A stretch of DNA of 64,000 nt from Burkholderia diffusa (GCF_902499115.1 NZ_CABVPN010000010.1:124001-188000); one strand, 5' to 3'; numbered from the stretch's first letter, positions 51,665 to 60,498 are shown. The notes: generated from the letters alone by a model not told the origin. Translations and numbers: made by a program.

Positions 51665-53346
51665 TGCGCGCTCCCGTTGCCGGCACCCGGCTCCGACAGC
51701 GGCGTCTGGCCGTGCGCGAAGTCGCCCGCGCGGCGGAAGTCTTCGAGATCGTTGACGCCGCGCCAGTGGCCGTGCACGTACTGCACCTCGATCTTCTCGC
51801 CGGCGGCGATCAGTTCGTTGAGCAGGGACGGGATGTCGAGCGTGTCGAAATCCGGGCGCGCCTGCAGCGTGGCGAGCATCGCCTTCAGGCGATCGACGCC
51901 TGCGCCGCGCACGTTCAAGAGGCCGATCCAGCGGCCGTGCGGCGTGCCTGCGGCGACGTCGCTCGATACACGTTGCAGATACGTCTTCTGGCCGAACAGG
52001 CCGCGATCGTCTGCCGCCGAGCAGAGCGCGAAGTCGCGCACGCTCTGGTTGGTCTCCGTGAGCGACGAATCGACGACGACGCTGAACTCGGCCTCGCTCT
52101 CCGCCAGGTCGCGCAGGATGTAGCTGCGGAACAGCAGGTCGCCGTACGAGATCACGGTGTCGCCCGTCAGGCGTTCGGCCGCGCATGCGAGCGACGCGAG
52201 TTCGCCCGTCTGCGCATGGCGCTCGTTGACGACGAGCTTGATGCCCGACGTGTCGATCGCGTCGGCGCGATAGCCGCCGACCACGGTGATGTCGTTCACG
52301 CCGTGCTTCTTGAAGCCGTCGACGAGCCAGCGCAAGAGCGGCTTGCCGGCGACCGGCAGCATGACCTTGGGCTTGTCTTCGGTCACGGCTTCGAGGCCCT
52401 TGCCGCGGCTCGCTGCGAGCACGATCGCCGCGTTCGACGCGCGCGACGACGACGACAGGTAGATGCGCTCGGCTGCCGAGTATTCGTCGGCGTCCTGCAG
52501 GCGGAAGATTTCGTTGACCGACGCGACGCGGTCCTCGACGTTGATCAGCGTCTGGTTTTCGTGGATTTCGCGTGCGACGGACTGCATCGCCGATGCCGAC
52601 GCACGGATCAGGTGGTTCGCCCAGATCACGGTGCTGATACCGGCCTGGCGGAACACGTCGGTCGGCGTGCTGTAGTACTTGGTCGGCACGATCACGAGCG
52701 GCGCCTTGCCGCTCCATTCGCGCGCGAACTGCAGGATCTCGTCCGGGCGCGACAGCTTGCTGTGGATCAGGATCGCGTCGGCACCGGCTTCCGCATACGC
52801 GTTCGCACGGCGCAGCGCCTCGTCCATCCCCCAGCCCGCGATCAGCGCCTCGACGCGCGCGACGATCGAGAAGTCGGGATCGCTCTGCGAATCCTTGCCG
52901 GCCTTGATCTTGCCGCAGAACTCGTCGATCTCCGCGAGCGGCTGGCGCTCGCCGTCGATGAAGCTGTTCGTCTTCGGGAACTGCTTGTCCTCGATGCACA
53001 CCCCGGCGATGCCGCGCTGCTCCAGCTTCTTCACGAGGCGGCGCACGTTGTTGAAGTTGCCGTAGCCGGTGTCGCCGTCGAGCAGGATCGGCAGGTCGCT
53101 CGCGTCGGCCATGAACTCGAGCACGTCGACGACCTGCGTCCAGCTCGCTTCGTTGTTGTCGCGCACGCCGAACTGCGCGGAGATCGCGAGGCCCGATGCC
53201 CAGATCCCCTTGAAGCCGGCTTCGCGGACGATCCGTGCCGACAGGCCGTTGTGCGCTTCCATCAGGAATTCGAGGTCGCTGCTGACGAGCATGCGGCGCA
53301 GGCGTGCGCTGCGCGATTCGGAGAAGTTGGGTTCGCGTGCGTTCAT
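51661..53346 (-). CDS. pepM: phosphoenolpyruvate mutase fused to nucleotidyltransferase domain
   Basis: A protein of 561 residues. Residues 1 to about 295 are PEP mutase (isocitrate-lyase superfamily), with GDTGYGN (91-97) and the diagnostic EDKQFPKTNSF (119-129), which distinguishes true mutases from lyases. It rearranges PEP to phosphonopyruvate, making the C-P bond. From about residue 305 a nucleotidyltransferase domain follows: VLAASRGKGLEAVTEDKPKVMLPVAGKPLL. Its glycine loop reads S-R-G-K-G instead of G-x-G-x-R. Such PepM-NTase fusions are associated with CMP activation of 2-aminoethylphosphonate. The gene is coupled to both neighbours by 4-nt overlaps. Confidence 0.95.
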   Translation of the reverse strand: MNAREPNFSESRSARLRRMLVSSDLEFLMEAHNGLSARIVREAGFKGIWASGLAISAQFGVRDNNEASWTQVVDVLEFMADASDLPILLDGDTGYGNFNNVRRLVKKLEQRGIAGVCIEDKQFPKTNSFIDGERQPLAEIDEFCGKIKAGKDSQSDPDFSIVARVEALIAGWGMDEALRRANAYAEAGADAILIHSKLSRPDEILQFAREWSGKAPLVIVPTKYYSTPTDVFRQAGISTVIWANHLIRASASAMQSVAREIHENQTLINVEDRVASVNEIFRLQDADEYSAAERIYLSSSSRASNAAIVLAASRGKGLEAVTEDKPKVMLPVAGKPLLRWLVDGFKKHGVNDITVVGGYRADAIDTSGIKLVVNERHAQTGELASLACAAERLTGDTVISYGDLLFRSYILRDLAESEAEFSVVVDSSLTETNQSVRDFALCSAADDRGLFGQKTYLQRVSSDVAAGTPHGRWIGLLNVRGAGVDRLKAMLATLQARPDFDTLDIPSLLNELIAAGEKIEVQYVHGHWRGVNDLEDFRRAGDFAHGQTPLSEPGAGNGSAQ

Positions 53347-54110
53347 CGTGCGGCTCCTGCGGTCGTGCGTTGAATCAGGGGGAGAATTTCTTGTGTGGCG
53401 CGTGCGACGTCGTTCGGGAAGTCGATCTCGATCCACGGCGAGCCCGTGACGTCGGCGACGTCGAACGAATGACCGCCTTCGAGCAGCAGGTCACGCACGG
53501 CTTCCTCGTGCGGCATGTTCGCGCGGCCGCTGTCGACGTAGCCCGCGACGATCGTCGCGAGGCGGCGCGCGGTGCCTTCGGTGAAGCGGAAGAAGCCGAC
53601 CGACTCGCCGATCGTGTCGTACTCGAGGTCGACCGCGAGCTGCTTGCGCAGCTCGACCGGCACGCCGTTCTTCAGGCACAGCTTGACGGGCTCGTCGCCG
53701 GCCTCGAAATCGCGATCGATCAGCAGGCGGTCCACCGACTTGTCCGGATCGGCTACCAGCGCGTGGAGGATGTTCTCGTCGTACAGTACGTCGGCATCCA
53801 TCAGCAGCACGTCGCCGCCGCGCGTCATCGCATCGGCGACGGTGTGCACGGTCAGCACGCTGCCGAGGTCGTAGCGCTCGTTCAGCACGATCTCGGCGCT
53901 GCGGCCGAGGCGCTTGAGTTCCTGTTCGACCTTCCCGGACTGGAAGCCGAGCCCGAGCACGATTTCATCGACGCCGGCGGCGTCGAGCACGCGCAGATGG
54001 CGCTCGAGCAGCGACACGTCGTCGAAGCGCAGCAGGCACTTCGGGAATTGCGCCTCGGGCGGTTGTTGCAGGCGCAAGCCTAGGCCTGCCGCAAGAATGA
54101 TGGCTCGCAT
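53343..54110 (-). CDS. sugar-phosphate-type nucleotidyltransferase (phosphonate operon)
   Basis: A protein of 255 residues. The N-terminus MRAIILAAGLGLRLQ carries a canonical G-x-G-x-R loop, followed by FPKCLLRFDDVSLLERHLRVL and, at about residue 103, LLMDADVLYD with metal-binding Asp residues. The fold is NTP_transferase as in phosphocholine cytidylyltransferases. GGAG precedes ATG 54110; a start five codons earlier is less likely. It overlaps pepM by 4 nt. With the NTase domain of PepM it makes two activating enzymes in one operon: one may activate 2-aminoethylphosphonate and the other an alcohol or inositol phosphate. Confidence 0.85.
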   Translation of the reverse strand: MRAIILAAGLGLRLQQPPEAQFPKCLLRFDDVSLLERHLRVLDAAGVDEIVLGLGFQSGKVEQELKRLGRSAEIVLNERYDLGSVLTVHTVADAMTRGGDVLLMDADVLYDENILHALVADPDKSVDRLLIDRDFEAGDEPVKLCLKNGVPVELRKQLAVDLEYDTIGESVGFFRFTEGTARRLATIVAGYVDSGRANMPHEEAVRDLLLEGGHSFDVADVTGSPWIEIDFPNDVARATQEILPLIQRTTAGAAR

Positions 54111-54146
54111 GGGTTCTCCAACCAAAAAGCCGACGGATCTGAACGA

Positions 54147-55148
54147 TCAGTCGGCGATGGGCTGCGGCGCGCGGCGCCGCTGCCAGTTTCTTTCACTGAA
54201 ATGCAGATAGAGCAGGCCGGGCAGGCCGAGCGCGAGTTCGCGCGCGCGCTTCGCGAGCGACAGCGCGAGCGCCGCGTCGGGCGGCAGGCCGACCAGCGGG
54301 GCGAGCAGCAGGTAACCGCCTTCCTGTGCGCCGAGCGAGCCCGGGATCGCGAATGCCGCACCGCGAATCGCCTGGCCTACGCTTTCGAGCAGCAGCGCGT
54401 CGAGCCAGCTGACCGGGTGCCCGAGGAAGTGCAGCGCGAGCCACACTTCCGCCGTGCCGACGATCCAGCCGACGAGGCTCAGTGCGAAGGTCTTCGCAAC
54501 CTTCGCACGATCGCGGTACAGCGCGCCGACGGCGTCGTCGATCGCGTCCGCGCGGGTCGCCAGCGACGACCAGTCGCGCGGGCCGAGCAGCTTCGACGCG
54601 AGACGCAGCCCGCGGCCGAACAGCCCGCGCCGCTGCGCCACGTAGAACGCGACGGCGAGGGCGCCGAGCACGCCGGTGGCGATCAGCGCCGGCGTGCGCA
54701 GGTGGGCGACGGACTCGTGCGTCGCATACAGGCTGAACGTGGCGATGCCGATCAGCGCGAACGCCATCTGCGCGAGCGCCTGCATCGTCGTGCTGACGGT
54801 GACCGCGGCGGCTGCATCGGCCATCCGTGTGCCGCGCTGCGCGAGGTGGCGCACCATCAGCACCGGGCCGCCGATCTGCCCGGCGGGCAGCAGGCTGTTC
54901 ACCGATTCGCCGACCCAGCGCGCGCGCAGCGCGTTGCCAAGCTCGGCGCCCGGCTGGCCGTGGCGGAACATCACCGAGATCGCCAGCGCGTCGATCACGA
55001 GCGGTACGACGTGGAATGCCGCGACGAGCACGAGGCCCCAGCCGGCCGCGAGAAACGTCGACGCGACGGCGCCGACGCCCTGCCACGCGAGCAGGGCGAC
55101 GAACAGTGCCGTTCCGATGGACAGCAGGATCAGGCCGGCGCGTGTCAT
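54147..55148 (-). CDS. flippase-like membrane protein (LPG synthase TM / UPF0104 family)
   Basis: A protein of 333 residues with about eight transmembrane segments. It has the family's R-x-x-x-x-x-G-x-S-x-N-x-x-L-P motif (RWVGESVNSLLPAGQIGGP, residues about 78-96) and, later, RGAAFAIPGSLGAQEGGYLLL, the second signature of the lysylphosphatidylglycerol synthetase TM (UPF0104) family. Related proteins flip or help synthesise lipids and hopanoids. It starts by overlapping the 2OG-oxygenase stop by 4 nt and ends 36 nt before the nucleotidyltransferase gene. In this operon it could move the phosphonolipid across the inner membrane (inference). Confidence 0.8.
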   Translation of the reverse strand: MTRAGLILLSIGTALFVALLAWQGVGAVASTFLAAGWGLVLVAAFHVVPLVIDALAISVMFRHGQPGAELGNALRARWVGESVNSLLPAGQIGGPVLMVRHLAQRGTRMADAAAAVTVSTTMQALAQMAFALIGIATFSLYATHESVAHLRTPALIATGVLGALAVAFYVAQRRGLFGRGLRLASKLLGPRDWSSLATRADAIDDAVGALYRDRAKVAKTFALSLVGWIVGTAEVWLALHFLGHPVSWLDALLLESVGQAIRGAAFAIPGSLGAQEGGYLLLAPLVGLPPDAALALSLAKRARELALGLPGLLYLHFSERNWQRRRAPQPIAD

Positions 55149-55954
55149 GACCCGGTCGACCGTCGCGTGGCCAGCTGCTTGAACACCTGGCGGAAACCGA
55201 AATACGCGATCGCGTCCTTCATGTTCGAGATGAAGCGCTTCCACGGCCGCATGCCGGGGTTGGTCACGTATTCGAAGGTGAGCGACACGCGCGTCTCGTT
55301 CTGGCCGAGCGGCGTGACGCGATGGCGCAGCTTGTCGCCGTCGAACAGCACGATGCCGCCGTCGGCGATCTGCACGGAGCCCGGCTCGTCGGGCACGTCC
55401 GGATTGCGCGTATGCAGTTCGTAGTCGAGCCGGCACGACGACTCGTCGATCACGCCGATCAGCAGCGTGTAGCGGCGGCCGTCGTAGTACGACGTGTCGT
55501 AGTGCCAGCCGATGTGGTCGCCCGGCTTCGTGTAGTAGTACAGCGCGTACGCGTGCGGATCGTCGTCCGGCGACAGCATCAGCTTGTCGCCGGTGATCTT
55601 CTCGAGGAAACCGATCAGCGCCTTCGACCGGTACAGTTCGGCGATGTACGGCGCCTGTTCGTCGATCGTGTGCCGGCTCACGCTGCCGCCCTGCTTGTGG
55701 CCGGGCAGGTAATTGCGGTTCAGGCCCGCCTGCATCGCGCGGGCGGCCGCCGCGAGCTTCGCGTGCGCGTCGGCCGGGAGGAATGCGTCGAGATACAGGA
55801 ACGACCCCTGGCGCGTGTAGTCGCCGCGCAGGCGCGCGAGGTCGAGACGGCCGACGCAGTCGGCCACGGTGCGATCGGGATCGGCCGCTGCCGCGCGCGC
55901 AGGCGCGGGGCGTGCCGGGCTCAGCACGGAGTCGTCGCGCGTGCTAGGAGTCAT
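55145..55954 (-). CDS. 2-oxoglutarate/Fe(II)-dependent oxygenase in phosphonate operon
   Basis: A protein of 269 residues. A double-stranded beta-helix with iron triad His151/Asp153 (HYD in DHIGWHYD) and His211 (KLRHRV), and a 2-oxoglutarate-binding Arg222 (NETRVSLTFEYV). The Asp of the triad is present, so hydroxylation rather than halogenation is expected, although the general layout resembles the HalD/BesD-type branch. The first about 30 residues are Ala/Pro-rich. It overlaps both neighbours by 4 nt, placing it firmly in the phosphonolipid operon. The likely substrate is the aminoethylphosphonate unit or the lipid itself; neither is proven. PhnY-type oxygenases are a different family. Confidence 0.85.
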   Translation of the reverse strand: MTPSTRDDSVLSPARPAPARAAAADPDRTVADCVGRLDLARLRGDYTRQGSFLYLDAFLPADAHAKLAAAARAMQAGLNRNYLPGHKQGGSVSRHTIDEQAPYIAELYRSKALIGFLEKITGDKLMLSPDDDPHAYALYYYTKPGDHIGWHYDTSYYDGRRYTLLIGVIDESSCRLDYELHTRNPDVPDEPGSVQIADGGIVLFDGDKLRHRVTPLGQNETRVSLTFEYVTNPGMRPWKRFISNMKDAIAYFGFRQVFKQLATRRSTGS

Positions 55955-56709
55955 TTGGAAGCCTGGATTTCAGTTGAACTTTGAGCGCCCCCGGACCTGT
56001 CGCTGCGCGCCAGGCCCCCCGAGCGGGACACGAAAACCTGGGGCTGCTCGGTGTTTTCGTGCGGAAGGTTGCCGCGCCGAACGATGCGCCACCAGTCGAT
56101 CACGACCCACGCGGCGAACAGCGGGGCGCCGATCGATGCCGCGAGCAGGAACGGCTGGACGCCGTCGACGAGCGTCACGATCGGCAGCAGGTAGAGCACG
56201 TCTTCCGTCTCGAAGCCGCCGGCGAACGCCTGCTTGGTGCCGGCCTTGCCGGCGATCGATTCGATCCGCATGCGCAGGAAGAAGATCAGCGCGACGGCTG
56301 CGCCGGCCAGCGCGCCGAGCAGTACCGGCGACGCGGCCATCTGGCCGCCCTGGGCGACGATGCCGACGCCCATGCTGACGAACAGCGCGACCGTCACGAG
56401 CGCGTCGGCCGCGAGGTCGTAAAAGTGACCGATCTTGCTGGACTTGCCGCTGATGCGCGCGAGTTCGCCGTCGGTGTGGTCGACGAAGTTCGACAGCACG
56501 ATCAGGAATGCGCCCGCGTTGCTCCAGCCGAAGCCGCCTTGCGCAAGGCACCAGGCACCGGCGAGGCCGATCAGCAGACGAAGGGTGGTGAGGTGATTCG
56601 GGGTAACGGGCGTGTCGATCAGCGGCCGGACGAGCGCGCGCGCGAGCCGTGCATCCCAGGTGCGCGGCAGGGGCGGTTCGGAACGTGTAGAGGTTTTTCT
56701 TTGGTCCAT
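55951..56709 (-). CDS. CDP-alcohol phosphatidyltransferase family enzyme
   Basis: A protein of 252 residues with about six transmembrane segments. The complete signature D-x2-D-G-x2-A-R-x8-G-x3-D-x3-D runs from Asp77 to Asp102 (DHTDGELAR ... GHFYDLAAD). Such enzymes transfer a phospho-alcohol from a CDP- or CMP-activated donor to a lipid or sugar hydroxyl. Upstream of ATG 56709 there is no good ribosome-binding site, but no better start exists. It is the promoter-proximal gene of the phosphonate operon. With CMP-aminoethylphosphonate made by the downstream enzymes, transfer to diacylglycerol would give a phosphonolipid (inference). Confidence 0.88.
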   Translation of the reverse strand: MDQRKTSTRSEPPLPRTWDARLARALVRPLIDTPVTPNHLTTLRLLIGLAGAWCLAQGGFGWSNAGAFLIVLSNFVDHTDGELARISGKSSKIGHFYDLAADALVTVALFVSMGVGIVAQGGQMAASPVLLGALAGAAVALIFFLRMRIESIAGKAGTKQAFAGGFETEDVLYLLPIVTLVDGVQPFLLAASIGAPLFAAWVVIDWWRIVRRGNLPHENTEQPQVFVSRSGGLARSDRSGGAQSSTEIQASK

Positions 56710-57344
56710 CGGCGAAATATATACGGAATTGTAATTTGTTGCTTTTTGTTCGACCAATGTCCTGACATACGGGAGTGTTATCGCGCATTCCGGACATCGG
56801 CAGGTTGCAAACCGGATGCGCGACACGGCGTTCGCACAGGCGGACCTCACCTGATCCAGTGTGGTTCGCATCACGCGGCTGTCAAGGGCGGACGGGCCTT
56901 GCGCGCGGGTTTGGCGGCGATTCGCACGCGTCGGAGCGTTGATGTGCATCAGGCCTGCAAAAGCCGCGTCGGGCGACAATCAGCCGCGTCGATCGACGAC
57001 CGGCCGTCGCATGCGGATTCTTCGCGTTGATGTGACTAATCTGGAAAGGTATCGGTCGATTGACGTTCAGCCGTTCGTAATTTTCGCGCGGCAAACTGGC
57101 GGTCCGCTTTCGCGCACCTTTCGGATGCAGGCGTTTGCGGCTGTCACAGAACTGTCGTTCGATACCCGGTGCATTCAGCAAGTATCTTTTGCATCCAGCG
57201 GACATTTCGCGGCGATGACGTCTGCGATACTCCGACCGTGCCCGTGGTGCCGGGCCGCCCCTCGCGGCCCCAAGGGCTTCGCGTCGCTCAGGAGACACCC
57301 CCCCGCGACGTCAACGACAGACCAAAAGCGTCAGATATACAGCC
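56710..57344. other. divergent intergenic region, 635 bp
   Basis: The left end (about 56710-56760) is AT-rich and is the probable promoter of the minus-strand phosphonate operon: TACAAT with TTGGTC 18 nt upstream is a weak candidate pair. The rest, up to the CoA-transferase start, has long but family-less open frames on both strands. I saw no repeat, RNA gene or clear operator. Confidence 0.45.
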
Positions 57345-58859
57345 ATGTCTTCTTCACGCATCCTCGCTCCCGCCCTGCGTTCGCTCGTCCGCACCGCCGA
57401 CGAAGCCGCCGCGCTGATCCGTCCCGGCATGACCGTCGCCATGAGCGGCTTCACCGGCTCGGGCTATCCGAAGGCCGTGCCCGCCGCGCTCGCCGCCCAC
57501 ATCGACGCGGCCCACGCGCGCGGCGAGGACTTCCGGATCAACGTGCTGACGGGCGCATCGACCGCGCCGGAACTCGACGGCGCGCTCGCCCGCACCAACG
57601 GCATCTCGATGCGCCTGCCGTACCAGTCCGACCCGACGCTGCGCGACAAGATCAACGCCGGTGAAGTCGACTACCAGGACGTCCACCTGAGCCACGTCGC
57701 GCAATACGCATGGTTCGGGCTGTACGGCGACCTCGACGTCGCGATCGTCGAAGTCGCGGGCATCCGCGAGGACGGGCTGCTGATTCCGTCCGCGTCGATC
57801 GGCAACAACAAGACGTGGCTCGAGCAGGCGAAGCACGTGATCCTCGAAGTCAACTCGCGCCAGCCGCTCGGTCTCGACGGGATGCACGACGTCTATTACG
57901 GCACCGCGCTGCCGCCGCACCGCAAGCCGATTCCGCTGACGAAAAGCGACGACCGGATCGGCGAGCCGTACCTGCGCTGCCCGGCCGAGAAAATCGTCGC
58001 GATCGTCGAGACCGACGCGCCGGACCGCAGCAATGCGTTCTCCGCGCCGGACGCCACGTCGAAACAGATCGCGCATCAGCTGATCGACTTCCTGCGCCAC
58101 GAAGTGAAGCGCGGCCGCCTGCCGGAAAACCTGCTGCCGCTGCAGTCGGGCGTCGGCAACATCACGAACGCGGTGCTCGCGGAACTGAGCTCGGCTGGCT
58201 TCTCGAACCTGACCGCGTACACCGAAGTGATCCAGGACGGCATGCTCGACCTGCTCGACGACGGCACGCTGAGCTTCGCGTCGGCCACGGCGCTGTCGCT
58301 GAGCCCGGCCGCCGTGCAGCGATTCGCCGACGAGATCGCGACGTTCCGCGAAAAGATCCTGCTGCGCCCGCAGGAGATCAGCAACCATCCGGAACTCGTG
58401 CGCCGCCTCGGCTGCATCGCGATGAACGGGATGATCGAAGCCGACATCTACGGCAACGTGAACTCGACGCACGTGATGGGCACGAAGATCCAGAACGGCA
58501 TCGGCGGCTCGGGCGACTTCGCCCGCAACGGCTACCTGTCGTGCTTCATGTCGGCCAGCACCGCGAAGGGCGGCGCGATCTCGCGGATCGTGCCGATGGC
58601 GAGCCACGTCGACCATACCGAGCATGACGTCGCGGTGGTCGTCACCGAGCAGGGGCTCGCGGATCTGCGCGGCCTGTCGCCGAAGCAGCGCGCACGCAAG
58701 ATCATCGCGACCTGCGCGCATCCCGACTACCGGCCGATGCTCGAGGACTACTTCGAGCGCGCGTCGCGCGAGAGCTTCGGCAAGCACACGCCGCACCTGC
58801 TCGCCGAGGCGCTGTCGTGGCACGAACGCTACGTGCGCACCGGGACGATGAAGGCCTGA
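57345..58859 (+). CDS. acetyl-CoA hydrolase/succinyl-CoA:acetate CoA-transferase family
   Basis: A protein of 504 residues, same length as AarC-type succinyl-CoA:acetate CoA-transferases. The catalytic Glu294 in TAYTEVIQDG coincides in number with that of Acetobacter AarC; QSGVGNITNAVL precedes it, and GNVNSTHVMGTKIQNGIGGSGDFARNG, binding CoA, follows. It transfers CoA between succinyl-CoA and acetate in the cytoplasm, a variant of the citric acid cycle or acetate handling. The start MSSSRILAPALRSLVRTADEAA is family-like. The ribosome-binding site is poor. It is convergent with the DHA2 pump gene. Confidence 0.92.
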   Translation: MSSSRILAPALRSLVRTADEAAALIRPGMTVAMSGFTGSGYPKAVPAALAAHIDAAHARGEDFRINVLTGASTAPELDGALARTNGISMRLPYQSDPTLRDKINAGEVDYQDVHLSHVAQYAWFGLYGDLDVAIVEVAGIREDGLLIPSASIGNNKTWLEQAKHVILEVNSRQPLGLDGMHDVYYGTALPPHRKPIPLTKSDDRIGEPYLRCPAEKIVAIVETDAPDRSNAFSAPDATSKQIAHQLIDFLRHEVKRGRLPENLLPLQSGVGNITNAVLAELSSAGFSNLTAYTEVIQDGMLDLLDDGTLSFASATALSLSPAAVQRFADEIATFREKILLRPQEISNHPELVRRLGCIAMNGMIEADIYGNVNSTHVMGTKIQNGIGGSGDFARNGYLSCFMSASTAKGGAISRIVPMASHVDHTEHDVAVVVTEQGLADLRGLSPKQRARKIIATCAHPDYRPMLEDYFERASRESFGKHTPHLLAEALSWHERYVRTGTMKA

Positions 58860-58896
58860 CGTTGCGGCCCGCGGCGGGCATGCGCCCGTCGCATCG

Positions 58897-60429
58897 TCAA
58901 TCCATCGCCGCGTGCGCGATGTCGGCGCTCGCCGTTTTCTGCGGCGGGCGGATCAGGAGCAACAGCGGGATCATCAGCAGCGTCGCGACGAACATCAGCT
59001 TGAAGTCGTTCAGGTAGGCGATCATCGCGGCCTGCTGGTTGATCGTGCGGTCGAGCAGCGCGATGTCGACGTGGCTGCCGGCCATCGCCTGCACGGCCGG
59101 GTCGAACGGCGTGATGTGGGTCGCGAGGTCGGCATGCGCGACCTGCGTGTTGCGCGTCATCAGCGTCTGCACGATCGAGATGCCGATACTGCTGCCGATG
59201 TTGCGCATCAGGCTGTAGGTGGCCGTGCCGTCCGCGCGCAGCTCCGGCTGCAGCGTCGAGAACGACAGCGCGCTCAGCGGCACGAACACGAGCCCCAGCC
59301 CGAAGCCCTGGACCACTCCGGGCCACACGATGTCCGCCTCGGACAGCACGATCGTGTACTGCATCATCTGCCACAGCGCGAGCGCGGAAATCGCCAGCCC
59401 GGCGAACAGCAGCGCACGCGCATCCACGTATTTCAACAAGCGCCCGACGAACAGCATCGCGATCATCGTGCCGGCGCCGCTCGGCGCGGTGACGAGGCCC
59501 GTCGTCGCGACCGGATAGCCCATCAGGTTCTGCAGCATCGGCGGTAACAGTGCGCGCGTCGCGTACAGCACCGCGCCGACGACGAAGATGAACAGCGTGC
59601 CGGTCGCGAAGTTCGGGTCGCGCAGCAGTTCCGACTTGAAGAACGACGCCTTGCCGACGGTGGCCGTATGCACGAGGAAGAATGCGAAGGCGAGGGCGGC
59701 GACGAGCGCCTCGATGCGGATTTCGTACGAGCCGAACCAGTCGAGCTGTTCGCCGCGGTCGAGCATCGCCTGGAACGCGCCGATCGCGAGCGCGAGCGTC
59801 GCGAAGCCGAACGCATCGAATTTCACGTGCGGACGCGGCGCGCGCGCCGGCAGGAAGGTCAGCACGCCGGCCAGCGCGAACGCGCCGATCGGCACGTTGA
59901 TGAAGAATACCCAGCGCCAGTTGTAGCTGTCGGTGAGCCAGCCGCCGAGCGTCGGGCCGAGGATCGGGCCGACCATCACGCCCATTCCCCAGATCGCCAT
60001 CGCCTGGCCCTGTTTCTCGCGTGGATTGATGTCGAGCAGGATCGACTGCGACAGCGGCACCAGCGCGGCGCCGAACACGCCCTGCAGCAGCCGCGCGCCG
60101 ACGATCTGCACGAGCGACTCGGACAGCCCGCACAGCGCGGACGCGATCGTGAAGCCCGCGATCGAGAGCGTCAGCAGCCGCTTCATGCTGAGGCGATCGG
60201 AAAGCCAGCCGGTCAGCGGCGTCGCGATCGCCGCGGCGACGATGTAGGAGGTCAGCACCCAGGTGATTTCGTCCTGCGACGCGGACAGCGTGCCCTGCAT
60301 ATGCGGCAGCGCGACGTTCGCGATCGTGCTGTCGAGGGTCTGGATCAGCGTCGCGAGCATGATCGACAGGGTCAGCATCGGCCGGTTGAGGGCGGGCGGC
60401 GAGGCGGCGTCGGCGGCGGCGGGATTCAA
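58897..60429 (-). CDS. DHA2-family MFS multidrug efflux transporter (EmrB/QacA type)
   Basis: A protein of 510 residues from a TTG start at 60429, with GGAG 9 nt upstream; no ATG gives a family-like N-terminus downstream of the divergent operator. It has 14 predicted transmembrane segments. Signature motifs: DSTIANVALP (motif D1), GWLSDRLSMKRLL (motif A), GARLLQGVFGAALVPLSQSIL (motif B) and GPILGPTLGGWL (motif C, antiporter). It would export drugs by proton antiport, often with an EmrA-type partner, which is not encoded here. It is divergent from a marR gene with a palindrome between them, so repression by that regulator is likely. Confidence 0.9.
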   Translation of the reverse strand: MNPAAADAASPPALNRPMLTLSIMLATLIQTLDSTIANVALPHMQGTLSASQDEITWVLTSYIVAAAIATPLTGWLSDRLSMKRLLTLSIAGFTIASALCGLSESLVQIVGARLLQGVFGAALVPLSQSILLDINPREKQGQAMAIWGMGVMVGPILGPTLGGWLTDSYNWRWVFFINVPIGAFALAGVLTFLPARAPRPHVKFDAFGFATLALAIGAFQAMLDRGEQLDWFGSYEIRIEALVAALAFAFFLVHTATVGKASFFKSELLRDPNFATGTLFIFVVGAVLYATRALLPPMLQNLMGYPVATTGLVTAPSGAGTMIAMLFVGRLLKYVDARALLFAGLAISALALWQMMQYTIVLSEADIVWPGVVQGFGLGLVFVPLSALSFSTLQPELRADGTATYSLMRNIGSSIGISIVQTLMTRNTQVAHADLATHITPFDPAVQAMAGSHVDIALLDRTINQQAAMIAYLNDFKLMFVATLLMIPLLLLIRPPQKTASADIAHAAMD

Positions 60430-60484
60430 GCGGGTGTCTCCGTGGGGCGGTCGCCGTGGGCGGCGATCCGGTATGGCTCGAATT

Positions 60485-60498
60485 ATAAGCACGCTTAT
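60485..60498. promoter_or_regulatory. palindrome between efflux pump and marR, candidate MarR operator
   Basis: ATAAGC-AC-GCTTAT is a perfect 6-bp inverted repeat with 2-nt spacer in an AT-rich patch within the 134-bp divergent region. The centre lies about 60 bp from the pump start and about 70 bp from the marR start, suited to repress both. Regulator identity is inferred from gene arrangement. Confidence 0.6.

Noticed and set aside
55145..55954. Radical halogenase (BesD-like) in the phosphonate operon
   Set aside because: Iron-dependent halogenases replace the triad Asp by Gly or Ala; here HYD keeps Asp153, so hydroxylation is more likely.
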